Source of the DNA: Elgaria multicarinata webbii
Taxonomy: Eukaryota; Chordata; Lepidosauria; Squamata; Anguidae
Length of the DNA: 64,000 nt
Reading direction: 5' to 3'
Assembly (NCBI RefSeq): GCF_023053635.1
Contig: NC_086183.1
Span: 30,857,501-30,921,500, forward strand
A program made the translations under genes and the position numbers. The notes below the pieces were generated by a model. That model was not told the origin of the DNA. It worked only from the letters and a program-made list of their open reading frames with translations, and ran no database searches. Positions 11,062 through 21,249 of this stretch are shown in pieces. The first letter of the stretch is position 1. Each line of letters begins with the position of its first letter.

Positions 11062-11318
11062 AGAGTTTATTTATTATTACTATTATTATTATTATTATTA
11101 CATTTATGTCCTGCCTTTTTTCCTCCAAGGAACCCAAGGTGGTGTACGTAATCCTCTCTGTTTTTATCCTCACAACAACAACCCTGTGAGGTATGTTGGG
11201 CTGAGAGTCTGTGACTGGCCCAAAGTCACCCAGTGGGTTTCCATGACCAAGTGGGGACTAGAACCCGGGTCTCCCGACTCCCAGTCCAACACTCTAACCA
11301 CTACACCACACTGGCTCT
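11062..11318 (-). mobile_element. tRNA-derived CORE-SINE (minus strand)
   Basis: Reads in reverse: the (TTA)n tail and CCTGCCTTTTTTCCTCCAAG come first, then CAACCCTGTGAGGTATGTTG, the CORE phrase GGCCCAAAGTCACCCAGTGG, and the tRNA-like end CTAACCACTACACCACACTG. Same family as 8978-9222. Confidence 0.85.
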
Positions 11319-12134
11319 TTTTTTAGTTGTTAAACCTTCACTCTGCATTCTGGAACAGAGCTGCAAAACAAAAGTCATTCAGTTCAGTCCCTTGACTCCA
11401 AGGCAAACCTGTTTCCTGAAATCCGTATTCCATGTTCTTAGAAGATGGAGGGTGCCTCCTTCCTCATGACAACAGTGGTGTGAACATGTTGAAACCCGCG
11501 TCAGGAGAGGTTGCTCAAAGTGAGGGGAACTTGAGCAATTCTTTTGCCAGTAATCATTTTTTTGTTTTGTTTTTCAAGCCCTTTCTCTTACACATGGGCT
11601 GGGAAAGAGGGATTTTTAAAAGTCTTGGAAAGTCTTGGATTTCTTCTATAAAACTTGAACAAATACAGGCAAAAGCCTGTCATCGCAATCTGTCTGTGTT
11701 TCTTAAAACAAACCCTTTGTCTTCGTCCCCAGGCATTTTGTTTAATAATTATAAGTATTTTTTGCTTGGTGATTTTTATCATGTTTGGAGTGAACAAGCT
11801 GAAGAATGTAAGGGTTAGAAGTTGTTTCCTTGTGGTCCAGGTAATTCGAGAGACTTCCTTGACCGCTGATTGGTTGGCAGTTTTCTGGGTTTTGTAAGGT
11901 TCCCCCTTATTCTAAAAGATTGAAAAAAAGTGCCTGAATTTGCTTATTTTCCTCTCCCCTCCCACTCTTTCTTCCTTTTATATCATTGGTATTAGCAGTG
12001 GCAGCTGGTGCCCATTGGGGCTGGTAGAGCAGAGGACAGGGCAAGTACCCAATATTCTACAGAGATTGTCTGAGGAAGGCGGGGAGCAGATCATGGGTGG
12101 CAATTGACAGCTGCATGCCTTGTGCTGGAGGAAA

Positions 12135-12215
12135 TGTACCTTATTATGGTGGGGCTCCATTAAAGTTCTGACTGAAACCCGGAGCAGATTCACTGCCCCA
12201 CTGACATCAGAGGCT
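12135..12215. mobile_element. Half of a GGCAGTGAATC palindromic MITE
   Basis: ATTAAAGTTCTGACTGAAAC, CCGGAGCAGATTCACTGCCC and CACTGACATCAGAGGC match the right half of the fuller copies at 43905-44090 and at 27553-28252. Confidence 0.6.
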
Positions 12216-12284
12216 TATCGTTACACACCTTGTACCACCATCTGTATCATTAGGCAGGAGTGTGTGTGGGGTGGGGGTGGGGAG

Positions 12285-12660
12285 TGATAATAAGGAAGTG
12301 AGGCAGGTGGCTACCAGGAGCAGGGCCTTCTCTGCTGTGGCACCCCGGCTGTGGAATGAGCTCCCTAAGGAGGTTCGCTTCGCACCTACATTATATGCTT
12401 TTAGACGCCAGGTGAAGACCTTTTTATTCTCCCAGCATTTTAACAGTCTATAAATAAATTTTAACTTGGTGTTTTAAATGTGTAATTTTGCATTGCTGCT
12501 GTTTTTATCTGGTTGAGCTTTTACATTGTATTTTGTACTATGGTTTTATACTGTTGTTTTATACTTTGAATGTTTTTAATTTTTGTGAACCGCCCAGAGA
12601 GCTCCGGCTATTGGGCGGTATAGAAATGTAATAAATAAATAAATAAATAAATAAATAAAT
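12285..12660 (+). mobile_element. L2-like LINE 3' end (plus strand)
   Basis: Begins with GAAGTGAGGCAGGTGGCTAC, encoding EVRQVATRSRAFSAVAPRLW and then VKTFLFSQHFNSL, followed by a short 3' UTR. It ends with CGCCCAGAGAGCTCCGGCTA and an (AAAT)n tail. Well preserved, so fairly young. It lies in intron 3 about 90 bp from exon 4. Confidence 0.85.
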
Positions 12661-12702
12661 GATCTCCAAAGGCCTTCCAGTAAATAACAACCAGAAGCAA
12701 AA

Positions 12703-12705
<3 letters not shown>

Positions 12706-12733
<28 letters not shown>
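12706..12733 (+). repeat. (GT)14 tract in the 3' splice region of exon 4
   Basis: Fourteen GT units, followed by TGGTGTTGCATCCTTCCAG and the exon. The tract replaces much of the normal polypyrimidine stretch. UG repeats in this position are known targets of splicing regulators such as TDP-43 and CELF proteins. Confidence 0.9.
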
Positions 12734-12752
12734 TGGTGTTGCATCCTTCCAG

Positions 12753-13012
12753 ACCCGGCTGGAGGCTGGCGAGCATTGCCTGGAGATGGCGCTCCCCTGC
12801 GACGTGGCGACCCTTGTCAAGCAGTTCCTGAGGGGGCTGCCGGAGCCCTTGATCCCAGCCGGGCTGCAGGGACCCCTGTGCCTGGTCCAGCAACGAGAAG
12901 ATGACGACGAGAGCCGGGGACCACTGATCATCCTGCTCACCTGCCTGCTCCCCCAAAGGACCGCCGGCACCCTCCGGTACTTCTTCAGCTTCCTGCAGGA
13001 TGTGGCAGCCAG
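12753..13012 (+). CDS. ARHGAP11-like exon 4 (RhoGAP core)
   Basis: Encodes residues 98-183 and two bases of codon 184, from TRLEAGEHCLEMALPCDVA to FFSFLQDVAA. LVKQFLRGLPEPLIP matches human LLKQFFRELPEPILP and holds the conserved Lys and Arg of the RhoGAP fold. LLTCLLP and LRYFFSFL match human LLSCLLA and LRYFFNFL. The length of 260 nt is not a multiple of three, so skipping would shift the frame within the catalytic domain. The donor is AG followed by gtgggt. Confidence 0.95.
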
Positions 13013-14330
13013 GTGGGTCAAGGTGGGGAGAGAGCCAGCCCGTGCCCCGTAACCCCTGCCTGAAACTTGTCCACATTCCCTACCAATAGCCGGCCTCCCC
13101 ATCTTCTGCAGTCCTGTATCATTGTGGTGGTACAATCCTGGCCCAGAGCTGATGCATCTTAGCTGCGGCCATGCTTTCAGGCGGGTGGGCTTGAGGAACT
13201 CCATTTGCACAGCCCTCCCTTCCTCAAGGGCTCAGGAATTATCCCCTACATCGCTAAGCTGTTGGCATTGTTGTTGTTGCTAAATTACCCCCCGGGTGGC
13301 AGCACTCCTAAAATCCTCTGCAAAGGGTTTAGGGGGGGGAAATGTAAAAAAAAATCATAAAAAATCAACGGATGACCCAATCCGATTCAAATTTGGTATG
13401 CTTAAAGCTCTCCTTAATATCTATTACTGTGCCAATTTTGAAGTCTTTATCTTTAAAGTTTACCCAGATGTAATCAGTTGTTTAATTCATATCAAATCCT
13501 GCTCCTGCGCCCCAGTGGCCACTCGGAAAACACACTCGGAAACTAGTAGCAAAATAGGGCGGGTCTTTTCCCTTTATAGTACAATTAAAGCAGGATGCAT
13601 GGGAGTACTACATAGTCAAAGCAGATTACAAACTGGAAAACTTCAGAGTACTTCACAATAAAAGCAGATTATAAGCTGGAAAACTTCGGAGTCCTTTGCA
13701 CGCAATTCGCAGTGATTGCACAGTATAACGCTGGGGTGATAAAGCTCTTAGATATCCAAGGCAGATGGGCCTTTGGCCCTCCGAAAGGGCTCGTTGGCAA
13801 AAGGAGGCAGCCAGCAGCGGGATCGTGGGTCATTGAGAGCATTTTGAAAAGGCATCGAGGCAAATCAGATGATGCAACCTGCATAAATTGTGTGCAGACG
13901 TAATTGGCTTCGGGCTTTTCCCTTACCCGCACTTTGCGTAATGAACGCTGGCGTTGTGCATAATCTCATAATCTCGCTTCTTTCTGTTAGTTACGGGGAG
14001 GGGCAAGGAGCCGCTTCAAACGTCGAAAGACCTCTACCCTTCCCTGCCCAATGGAAATCCCGATTCAGTCCGCTTGTTCGGTTACTGAGATTTCAGCCGA
14101 TGTTTTCCCCGCTGGCTTTTGTACATATCTTTGCCGACTTGAGGGCTAGAAACTTGATCTCAGCTTTGTTGAATCGGGAAGCCGACCAGCATTTGGTGCT
14201 TGTGTGGAATTGCAGCATGTGCATAACATATGGCAGGACGTGGGGGGAAACTTGAAAATAAGCTCCGGGGGATAATTTTCTTTGATGTGGTCAGAGGTGT
14301 GGGATTGATGCAATAGGCAGGCAGGGCGAC
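13013..14330. other. Intron 4, first part, no known element assigned
   Basis: No exon seen. From about 13330 to 13745 there is a stretch with internal similarity: AAGCAGATTACAAACTGGAA recurs as AAGCAGATTATAAGCTGGAA about 50 bp later, each followed by AACTTC. It may be an old transposon, but I cannot place it. Confidence 0.4.
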
Positions 14331-14350
14331 ACACACACACACACACACAT
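14330..14350. repeat. (CA)n microsatellite
   Basis: About ten CA units in intron 4. Confidence 0.9.
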
Positions 14351-14440
14351 ATGAGGGGGGCTTTCTCCATAAGCTGAGGGAATGTTGTGCGCCTGCCTCT
14401 TCAGCCTTCCTTGTGAGAGGGGGATGCAGAAGCTGTACTC

Positions 14441-15057
14441 TTAGGGGGGGCATTTCTTTTCTTTTTCCAATATAAGTTTATGAAACACTAAATAAAATAC
14501 ATCAACATAACATCACACACATAAACAAATCATAATACATAACAAATTACTTGATTATTTAACTGTTAGCATATACATTTTATCCATAAACATAATCAAA
14601 AAAAGAAAGCAGAGTGCTCCCCCTTCCCTTCGGGATCATTCCTAATTCCAAAACCTTAAGACCTCTTCTGGAGGCGGTTTCCCACTTCCCTTAGAGAACA
14701 CATATACCAGGGACTGTCTCCAAATCCCCTCAAATTCATTCGTTTTTGCTATACCTCTTCTTACTTTAATATTACATGTCAATTTATCATTAATAGCAAT
14801 ATCCCACACTTCTTTATACCATTCTTCAATACAATAATTCTCCTTGAATCTTCCAGTTCCTTGATACAATTAATCTTGCAGCAGTCAGCAAATTGGTTAT
14901 CAATTCTTTAATTTCTTTGGTACACTTTACATCTTCATATAGAGATAGTAATGCCACTCCTGGTGTCTCATCAATCTTTATTCCTACAATATCTTTAATC
15001 TCAATAAACATCATCTTCCATAATTTTTGGACAAATTTGCATTAGGGGGGCATTTCT
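14441..15057 (-). mobile_element. L1-type LINE 3' fragment with 16-bp target duplication
   Basis: The sequence TTAGGGGGGCATTTCT occurs at both edges (14441-14456 and 15042-15057), a 16-bp target-site duplication. Between them a minus-strand L1-like ORF2 C-terminus can be read in two frames: IKDIVGIKIDETPGVALLSL and ITNLLTAARLIVSRNWK, then YCIEEWYKEVWDIAINDKL. The A-rich tail (read as TTTTCTTTTT) lies next to the left duplicate, as target-primed insertion predicts. It is truncated to about 585 bp. Confidence 0.85.
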
Positions 15058-15215
15058 CAGCGACACAGCACCCGCTTTGCCAGCGGAAAGTCTTGAGTTC
15101 AATTCCTGGCATCTCCAGCTTAAAGCATCTCTGGTAGCAGGTGATAAATGGAAATACCCTTCTCCTTTTGAGACCCTACAACCACGTAGAGTAAACCATT
15201 CTGGACAAAATTGGA
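15058..15215 (+). mobile_element. tRNA-derived SINE remnant
   Basis: CCCGCTTTGCCAGCGGAAAG, then GAGTTCAATTCCTGGCATCT: the B-box-like tRNA phrase and CATCTCCAG downstream. It resembles reverse copies at about 33970-34060 and 56560-56760. Not a functional tRNA: there is no intact cloverleaf. Confidence 0.55.
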
Positions 15216-15296
15216 TTACTAGATGGTGTATATCAGCTTCCTGGAGGAGAAGGCGATCAATGGCTATTAGTTGTGATGGCTAGATGCTACCTCTAA

Positions 15297-15400
15297 TATC
15301 ATAGAATCATAGAATAGTAGATTTGGAAGGAGCCTATAAGGCAAACAAGTCCAACCCCAGGCTCAATGCAAGAATCCACCTTAAAGTATCCCTGACAGAT
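15297..15400 (-). mobile_element. CR1 LINE 3' end
   Basis: ATCATAGAATCATAGAATAG, the typical CR1 3' microsatellite, then GGAAGGAGCC and GATGGTTGTC in the order found in other copies, read in reverse. Confidence 0.8.
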
Positions 15401-15960
15401 GGTTGTCAGAGGCAGTAGGCCTATGTACACCAAGGAGACATTTTTCTCCCTTTCTCAAAATACTAGAACCCAAAGGGGTCTTCCCATGAAGCTGATGGGT
15501 GAGAGATTCAGGACAAATAAAAGGAAGGCCTTCTTCACACAGTGCAGAGTTAAATTATGGAACTCACTACCACAAGGTGTAGTGATGGCCACCGATTAGG
15601 ATGGCTTTAAAAGGGTGGTGGTGGATAAATTCCTGGAGAAGAAGGCTATCAAGGGCTACTAGCCCTGAGGGTTGGGTGCTACCTCCAGTATCCGAGGCAG
15701 TAAGCCTGTGTGCACCAGTTTTTGGGGAACATGGGTGGGAGGGTGCTGTTGCACCATATCCTGCTTTGTTGGTCCCTGGCTTGTGGCTGGTTGGCCACTG
15801 TGTGAATAGAATGCTGGACTAGATGGACCTTCGGTTTGATCCAGCAGGGCACTTATGTTCTTAACATGGGCAAGAGGGTGCTGTGGTGGGTTTTCTGTGG
15901 GCAGCTGGTTGATCCGACCACCCTTGGTCTGATCCAGCACAGTTCTTACCTTCTTATGTT
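15401..15960 (+). mobile_element. CR1-type LINE 3' region
   Basis: Contains AAAAGGAAGGCCTTCTTCAC, GGCTACTAGCCCTGAGG, GGGGAACATGGGTGGGAGG and GCTGGACTAGATGGACCTTC, ending with TTCTTATGTTC. The same order occurs at 48755-48990, 49180-49545 and 55590-55825. The first half codes for a broken reverse-transcriptase tail. Confidence 0.75.
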
Positions 15961-16670
15961 CAAGGACTAACCCTTACAATTGTGTTATGCATCTCCTTAA
16001 TTTTCTCTGGCGCTGAGATACAGGCAAAGGGCTCTTTTTAACACACACACACACACACACCACACACACTATCTCCTGCCATATGAGCAACAAGAGAGGC
16101 TTTGGCAGATGCCTTTGCCCTTCTTATCCAGCGTGACCAACGACAGAACTGGCAGCTGAGATGCCTAAAGAGAAGGCCTTTGCCAAAGCCTCTTTTGTGG
16201 CTCTTTTGTGGCTCTTTTGTGGCCTTTGGCCTTGTGTTAGCTCAGGTTGGGAGTCTGTGAGTGGAGCCATCATTTGCTGGCCTTCCACCCCTCTTTCTCG
16301 GCTCAAATCATGGCCTGTGTTTTAAAAATAAAAGTTTTTGACAGAGCTACAAAGTCTCCTGCACTTTAACAGTGCTATTTATAATTGTTTTTATTTATTT
16401 TGTACCTGGCATTTTATTGTATTTTATGGCAGACTACTCAGAAATGTTTTAAAAAATATAATTCTCCATGACGACTAGCAACTTGTTTTCAAAATTAACG
16501 AAAGCTGGGATTCTCAGGATGATGAAATTTAGGTTGTATTTTGAGCGTGCGTTAGTCTGAGTGTGGGGGATACGTACTCCCTTGCTAATAGATGGACAGA
16601 CCTCAGCCTTGTGTTCCCTTCCACTAAACCCCGGGGCCACTTTTGTTTCCTTCCGTGGGGTTCCTTTCAG
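15961..16670. other. Intron 4, last part
   Basis: A (CA)n tract near 16040-16070, then an inverted pair: GAGGCTTTGGCAGATGCC near 16096 and GGCCTTTGCCAAAGCCTC near 16175. A short CTTTTGTGG tandem repeat follows. No exon is seen before the acceptor TTCCTTTCAG at 16670. Confidence 0.5.
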
Positions 16671-16831
16671 GTGTGCTCAGAACAAAATGGATTTGGCCAA
16701 CCTGGCTATCATCTTTGCCCCCAATCTCTTCCCCTGTGAGCTTTGCAGCCAGCTGGGCAGCAGAACTGAGGATCAGCTGCAAACGCAAGCGGCCGTGGTT
16801 CAGGTGTTGATCAGCCACGCCCCCGAGATTG
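16671..16831 (+). CDS. ARHGAP11-like exon 5 (end of RhoGAP domain)
   Basis: Completes R184 and encodes CAQNKMDLANLAIIFAPNLF and, further on, QLQTQAAVVQVLISHAPEI. Human ARHGAP11A has [20 protein letters not shown] and LRLQAAVVQTLIDYASDI. The Asn of FAPNL belongs to the RhoGAP active-site set. The acceptor is TTCCTTTCAG and the donor G followed by gtgagt (phase 1). The domain ends at about residue 237. Confidence 0.95.
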
Positions 16832-17074
16832 GTGAGTCTGATTCTTGTGAATGCAGAAGGGAAAGTGTGTGCGTGTTTGTATCCAGGCATGCATGATCTT
16901 AAGCTTCCTAGTGGCTAGAACCGGTGCTGATATGCCCCCCACCATGTCTATCACAGCACTTAACACACCAGAAAGGTTGAAAAGGGATGTCCGTCCGTCG
17001 CTAGGAAATCCAGTTCTTTTTTTGTTCAACGGCATTTGCGATGTGTTCAACTCACTTTGCGTCTGTGACCTAAG

Positions 17075-17410
17075 CGGCAAGCTGTTCCCTGAACTCCAGG
17101 AGCCTTTTCCCCCCTAAAGTTTCTACAGTTTGTGCAAATTTCTGAGCAATTTGTGCGAATTTCTGTGAAATATGCGCAAAGTGCAGCCAAATTTGCGCAA
17201 ATTGCAGCCAAATTTGCGCAAATTGCAGCCAAATTTGCACAACTTGCAGCCAAATTTGCACAAATTACGCACATTTGGCCAAAATTAGTGGAAGTTGCAC
17301 AAACGCAATCCTAATTTGTGCAGACTGCTCAGAAATTTGCACAGCTTGTCGAATGTTCCAAACGAAACAGCACAGAATTCCTGGGAAATCCGCAAGCTGG
17401 CTCGACTTGC
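17075..17410 (+). repeat. Unassigned repeat with internal 23-24-bp tandem units
   Basis: Between about 17130 and 17300 a unit close to GCAGCCAAATTTGCGCAAAT repeats at 23-24-bp spacing four to five times, with older, diverged units at the edges (TTTGTGCAAATTTCTGAGCA). It is preceded by AAGCTGTTCCCTGAACTCC. A second member, inverted, lies at about 23085-23365 in intron 9 and shares the same outer phrase. I do not recognise the family. Confidence 0.7.
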
Positions 17411-17835
17411 AACAGATCAAGTTGGGCGCTGCATCAGGAACGGAAATGAAGGCCAGGGGGAACGCTGTGACTAGGAAAACCTGTCAAACTCAAACGAATT
17501 TCTCCAACAGGCCCAGGGAAAAGTAGTAGTGCTGAGCTCGTGTACTCACTAAAATATGCATGCTGCCCTCTGCTGGTTGGCGATGGAATTTGCACCATCC
17601 TCCACTAGGTTGACATGGTCGGACATATTTGCCCAGGCCCACGCCAATTCGGGCAGGGGGCACTGCTGACCCCTGGAGCTTTCTGGTCCTCCTTGTTCTG
17701 GCTGCTCGTTCACTTGCCCTCTTCAAGTTTTTAAGCAGCCCCAAGTGTGAGGAGCTGAGGCGGCATCCCCCACTGGCTTTCTGCACTCTCTCTGGGTTAG
17801 CCTGCCCAAACCTGGGGTCCTCCAGATGTGTTGGA

Positions 17836-18303
17836 CATAGGCGCGCACAGTACATTTCATGAAGGTGTGCACCCCAGGATATTTTTTTTTAAAGGTGAAC
17901 ATTTATTGAATACTCTTACCATAAAGGACATTATTTTTATACATTTATTTATTAAGCACTGTAGACGTTGAGGCCCACTCCGTGTTCAGCTTGCCTGACC
18001 GTGGGCAGGCCGCTGCAGGTGGGGCCTTGTGGCTGGAGGAAGGGCTTATGAGGTGATAGGAGCTTTCGAGGGCCCTCCTCCTGGCCTCTCTTCTGGCAGA
18101 GAAGCTTCCAGCAGAGCGATTCCTTGGCGCACTGTCGGGGGCCGCAACAGTGAAGCAGCTGGAGGGCGACCGGAGGACTGTTTCCACTGCGTCTGGATCC
18201 TCCTCTGGTTCCCTACTCAATGGCCCCCTCAATTCAGCTCTTATTGCTTGAGACATTAGGGTGTGCCTGGGCACACCCAGCACACCCCTTGTGCACGCCT
18301 ATG
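17836..18303. mobile_element. hAT-type transposon with 8-bp target duplication
   Basis: Inverted ends CATAGGCGCGCAC and GTGCACGCCTATG. Flanks GTGTTGGA (17828-17835) and GTTTTGGA (18304-18311) match at 7 of 8 bases. The target was a copy of the common palindromic MITE (CCTCCAGATGTGTTGGA), now split. About 468 bp, non-coding. Confidence 0.8.
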
Positions 18304-18517
18304 GTTTTGGACTAAAACGCCATCTTCCCCAGCCAGCATGACAAGGAGAAGAGAAACATCGAGTGAGCAGTACAGCCCTACTGGTGTCGCGCCGTGGCGC
18401 CTGCCTTCCTGCTTTCACCCGATACTTGCGATAGCTTTCACTCATCTATAAAATGTAGTTTCAAAGCACTGCCTTTAATATGGGTTTCCCTGCCCTCCTC
18501 TGCCCCCTTGGTCTCAG

Positions 18518-18646
18518 GTACGCCTCCCCAGCCTCTCCTGGAAAAAGTGCGAGCCGCCTTTTCAGTCAAGGAAATCCCACCAGGGCCAGGAAATACTAGA
18601 GAAAGCGATGTGGACGAGAGGAGGAGGAGAAGGCGCAGTGTGGGCA
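18518..18646 (+). CDS. ARHGAP11-like exon 6
   Basis: Completes the Gly codon left open by exon 5 and encodes TPPQPLLEKVRAAFSVKEI, ending DERRRRRRSVG. Human ARHGAP11A has EYKRKRRQSVG at this point. The six-arginine run is a plausible nuclear-localisation or membrane-binding basic patch. The acceptor is GGTCTCAG; the donor is A followed by gtgagt (phase 1). Confidence 0.9.
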
Positions 18647-18908
18647 GTGAGTATACCAGAGCAAACCCAGGTATATCCTAAGATGAACTGTTGGAATAAG
18701 GGATATTTAAAAAAAAATATTCTGATCCTGACTTCTCTCTGGATTTTGGAATTCCAGTTGTGTTTCAGAAGCAAAACAGATGCATTAGGAATTTTCCATT
18801 GTTCCCTTTTGTTTTGTTTTGAATTATTATTTCTGAAACTTGTTGATGGCTCAGGTGCTAGCCAATAGGCACTCTCCACAGCTGGCCTTTTACCTGGTTC
18901 ATCCTGAA

Positions 18909-19345
18909 CAACAACAACAACAACAACAACAACATAATAATAATAATAATGATAATAATAATAATATATTTCTTACCTGCCTCTCCACTTAGATTGAGGC
19001 GGAGAACAACACTGAGTATAAAACACATAAAAACTGATCCAAAACATAGTATACATGATTAAAACATCCTAAAAATATTCTAAAATTCCACTGGATAGGC
19101 TTGCCGGAATAGACCAGTTTTTATTTCTTTTTTAAATGCTAAAAGACTGTCAAGTTGACGAGTCTCCTCCAGCAGGCCATTCCACAGTCTGGGAGCAGCA
19201 GAAGGGAAGGTCCTCTGGGTAATGGTTGTCAGCCTAGTTTTGGCTGGCTGAAGTAGATTCTTCCCAGAGGACCTGAGTGTGCGGGGCGGATTGTACGGGA
19301 GAAGGCGATCCCACAGGTAGCCTGGACCCAAGCCATGCTGACAAT
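18909..19345 (-). mobile_element. L2-like LINE 3' part with (AAC)n/(AAT)n tract
   Basis: Left edge (AAC)n and (AAT)n, then TTTCTTACCTGCCTCTCCAC. Minus-strand translation gives LLPYNPPRTLRSSGKNLLQP, then AAPRLWNGLLEETRQLDSLL and FKKEIKTGLFRQAYP. Same family as the plus-strand copy at 25163-25590. In intron 6. Confidence 0.8.
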
Positions 19346-20263
19346 GTGCAGAACAAGTTTGTCAGAGCCTGCCTTGCCACAGAAAAAGGTCCATTTTGTA
19401 AGGAACAGAGTGAGGGTGCTTTCAATCTACGAACGCTGCTCTGAAAACATCATGTCTGTCTTCACCCTGATCTACAGTTCGAGTTTTTGTTAGAAAGTGA
19501 CCGCTAGAGTTAAAGATAAATGCAATATGGCGCCCCCTCCCAGGTACTGGAATTGTCTGACTGCAAAACGTGGCAACCCAACTACGTAGGGTGGACATGT
19601 GTCCTCTTTTACAGTGGACAGTTCTCTGTTTTGGCAAATCTACACGAAGGGCTGACCTGTTCAATTTCAGTTACGATAAAGAGCTATAAGAAGTGTTGCC
19701 CATCAACAGTTAGCACCTGAACAGCGGATGGAACAGGTAGGCACACACCCCACCTGGTCTCATTCTTCCACATGATGGTGCGATGTAATATATTTCAATT
19801 TAAATTATAATAATAATTTCTAAATTTGCATATCTACATATAAATTAGCATGTGCACATTTTGTGCAAATCACGGTCCTCTTTTGTGGTGATACGTTCCC
19901 TCCTTTCTGACATGTCATAAATTCCACACACACACACACACACACTGGCTTTGCTGTTGGTTTTTATTGCTGTTTTTATTGTTCTTAAGAGTGTATTGGT
20001 TTTATGTGTTTTATTTTTTAATATATATTTTTATAAAAACCCTACAAAGCATCCAATGGCCACTCTCTTTCCCTCCCATAATGCATCTTGGGATTAAGTC
20101 CCACAATTCCCTTCCGTTTACACAACATGACCTGGGCAGTGGCTTTTCCTTTTGAAGCGTCCTTCGAAGGGGGAGGCCTGTACAGGAGGACAGGAGCGGG
20201 ACGTTGAGCTTCTTAGGACCCTAAGATGTCTGCCTACCACTTTCTTCTTTTTCTCCCTTGCAG
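19346..20263. other. Intron 6, remainder
   Basis: No exon or named repeat recognised apart from a (CA)n tract at about 19925-19946 and AT-rich sequence. The last 40 bp give a strong polypyrimidine tract before exon 7. Confidence 0.5.
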
Positions 20264-20341
20264 ACATTGTCACTGAGGCCCTGAGCAAATTCAAGACAGG
20301 CCGAGTCCTCTGCACAGCTTCTTGCCAGGAAATCAAAGAGG
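20264..20341 (+). CDS. ARHGAP11-like exon 7
   Basis: Completes Asn and encodes IVTEALSKFKTGRVLCTASC, then QEIKE. Human ARHGAP11A has DFVSGALNKFKPNRTPSITP. The spacing from SVG is identical. The acceptor TTCTCCCTTGCAG is strong and the donor is G followed by gtgagt. Confidence 0.9.
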
Positions 20342-20865
20342 GTGAGTGCTATAGAGTGGGGGGGGTGTGATAGTGATAGATGCTCCCAATCAAAACGCAC
20401 CATGCAGCCGTTCCATCATTTTTCCTTATCAGATTTATTTCTAGTAAGAAAAGTAAAAAAGGTGGCGGAATCAATGGGAAAGCGTGGCTACAAATGGAAG
20501 ACGACGATGTCTGGACACGGGCACACACGGGCAGGGCAGGGCTGGGCAGAGGGGGTGGGCGTGGTGCCAGTTGGCATGGGCCTATGATTATGAGGGGGGC
20601 TACTCCGAGTCCCCTTGGGCAAAGTTGCTTGATTTTTCTGTTGTTGATGATGAATTTGCCTAAAGAAAAGCCCGTAAGGCATTTCTAAATGTGAAGAAAT
20701 GATGTCTTATATACATCTGGCCTGGGCCTATTCCCAGTTTTGTCCGGCCCTGCACACGGTCACCCTAAACTCCTGTGAATGATGCAGGGTGACAGCCCAA
20801 TAAAAGCCTCCCCAGCCAACCGTTGGCTTTGAGGTTGTCTTGAAACTGTTCTCCTTTTCCCACAG

Positions 20866-20962
20866 ACTCTTCAAGGAACACAACTCTGAAAACATATTTC
20901 ATCTCCAAGCGGAAGGCCTCCGAGGACGTTGCCTGGGCTCCTGAACTTTCGGCTAAGAAGAG
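20866..20962 (+). CDS. ARHGAP11-like exon 8
   Basis: Encodes DSSRNTTLKTYFISKRKASE, then DVAWAPELSAKKR. SKRKASED and SAKKRRSA (continuing in exon 9) form a split basic signal like the human TPNAKRT ... SSKKRKSI segment, fitting a nuclear-localisation signal. The acceptor is TTTTCCCACAG; the donor AG followed by gtacag leaves phase 2. Confidence 0.85.
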
Positions 20963-21005
20963 GTACAGATGAGACTTCTGGCTGGACATGGCTGGTGGGG
21001 GTGGT

Positions 21006-21022
21006 GTGTGTGTGTGTGTGTG
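21006..21022. repeat. (GT)n microsatellite
   Basis: Eight to nine GT units in intron 8. Confidence 0.85.
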
Positions 21023-21094
21023 CATTGCACTTTTGCTTGGAGCTCCGGGACTTTCGCTTGGGATCCCGTTCCTTAGGGAAAGCGATGTAAGCTG

Positions 21095-21175
21095 TGGAGG
21101 CTGGAGTCTCCGATGTCAGTGGGGCGGTGTATCAGCTCCTGGTTTCAGTCAGAATCAGTCTAGTCTCTAAAGCTG
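21095..21175. mobile_element. Half of a GGCAGTGAATC palindromic MITE
   Basis: GTGGAGGCTGGAGTCTCCGA, TGTCAGTGGGGCGGTG and GTTTCAGTCAGAATCAGTCT match the left half of the copy at 43905-44090. Followed by the end of a hAT-like fragment (AGAGGTTCTGCAGCCCT). Confidence 0.6.
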
Positions 21176-21249
21176 CGGAATGTGTGCACCTCTGAAATGG
21201 AATTCAGACCTCATGTTGAAAGAGGTTCTGCAGCCCTAGTTTTTGGACA

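Noticed and set aside
12576-13210. Two overlapping minus-strand frames of 166 and 200 codons
   Set aside because: They are shadows of RhoGAP exon 4 and the (GT)n tract. The plus-strand frame matches a real domain.
17130-17300. CRISPR-like array
   Set aside because: The units are contiguous with no unique spacers and vary between copies. This is a tandem repeat in a vertebrate intron.
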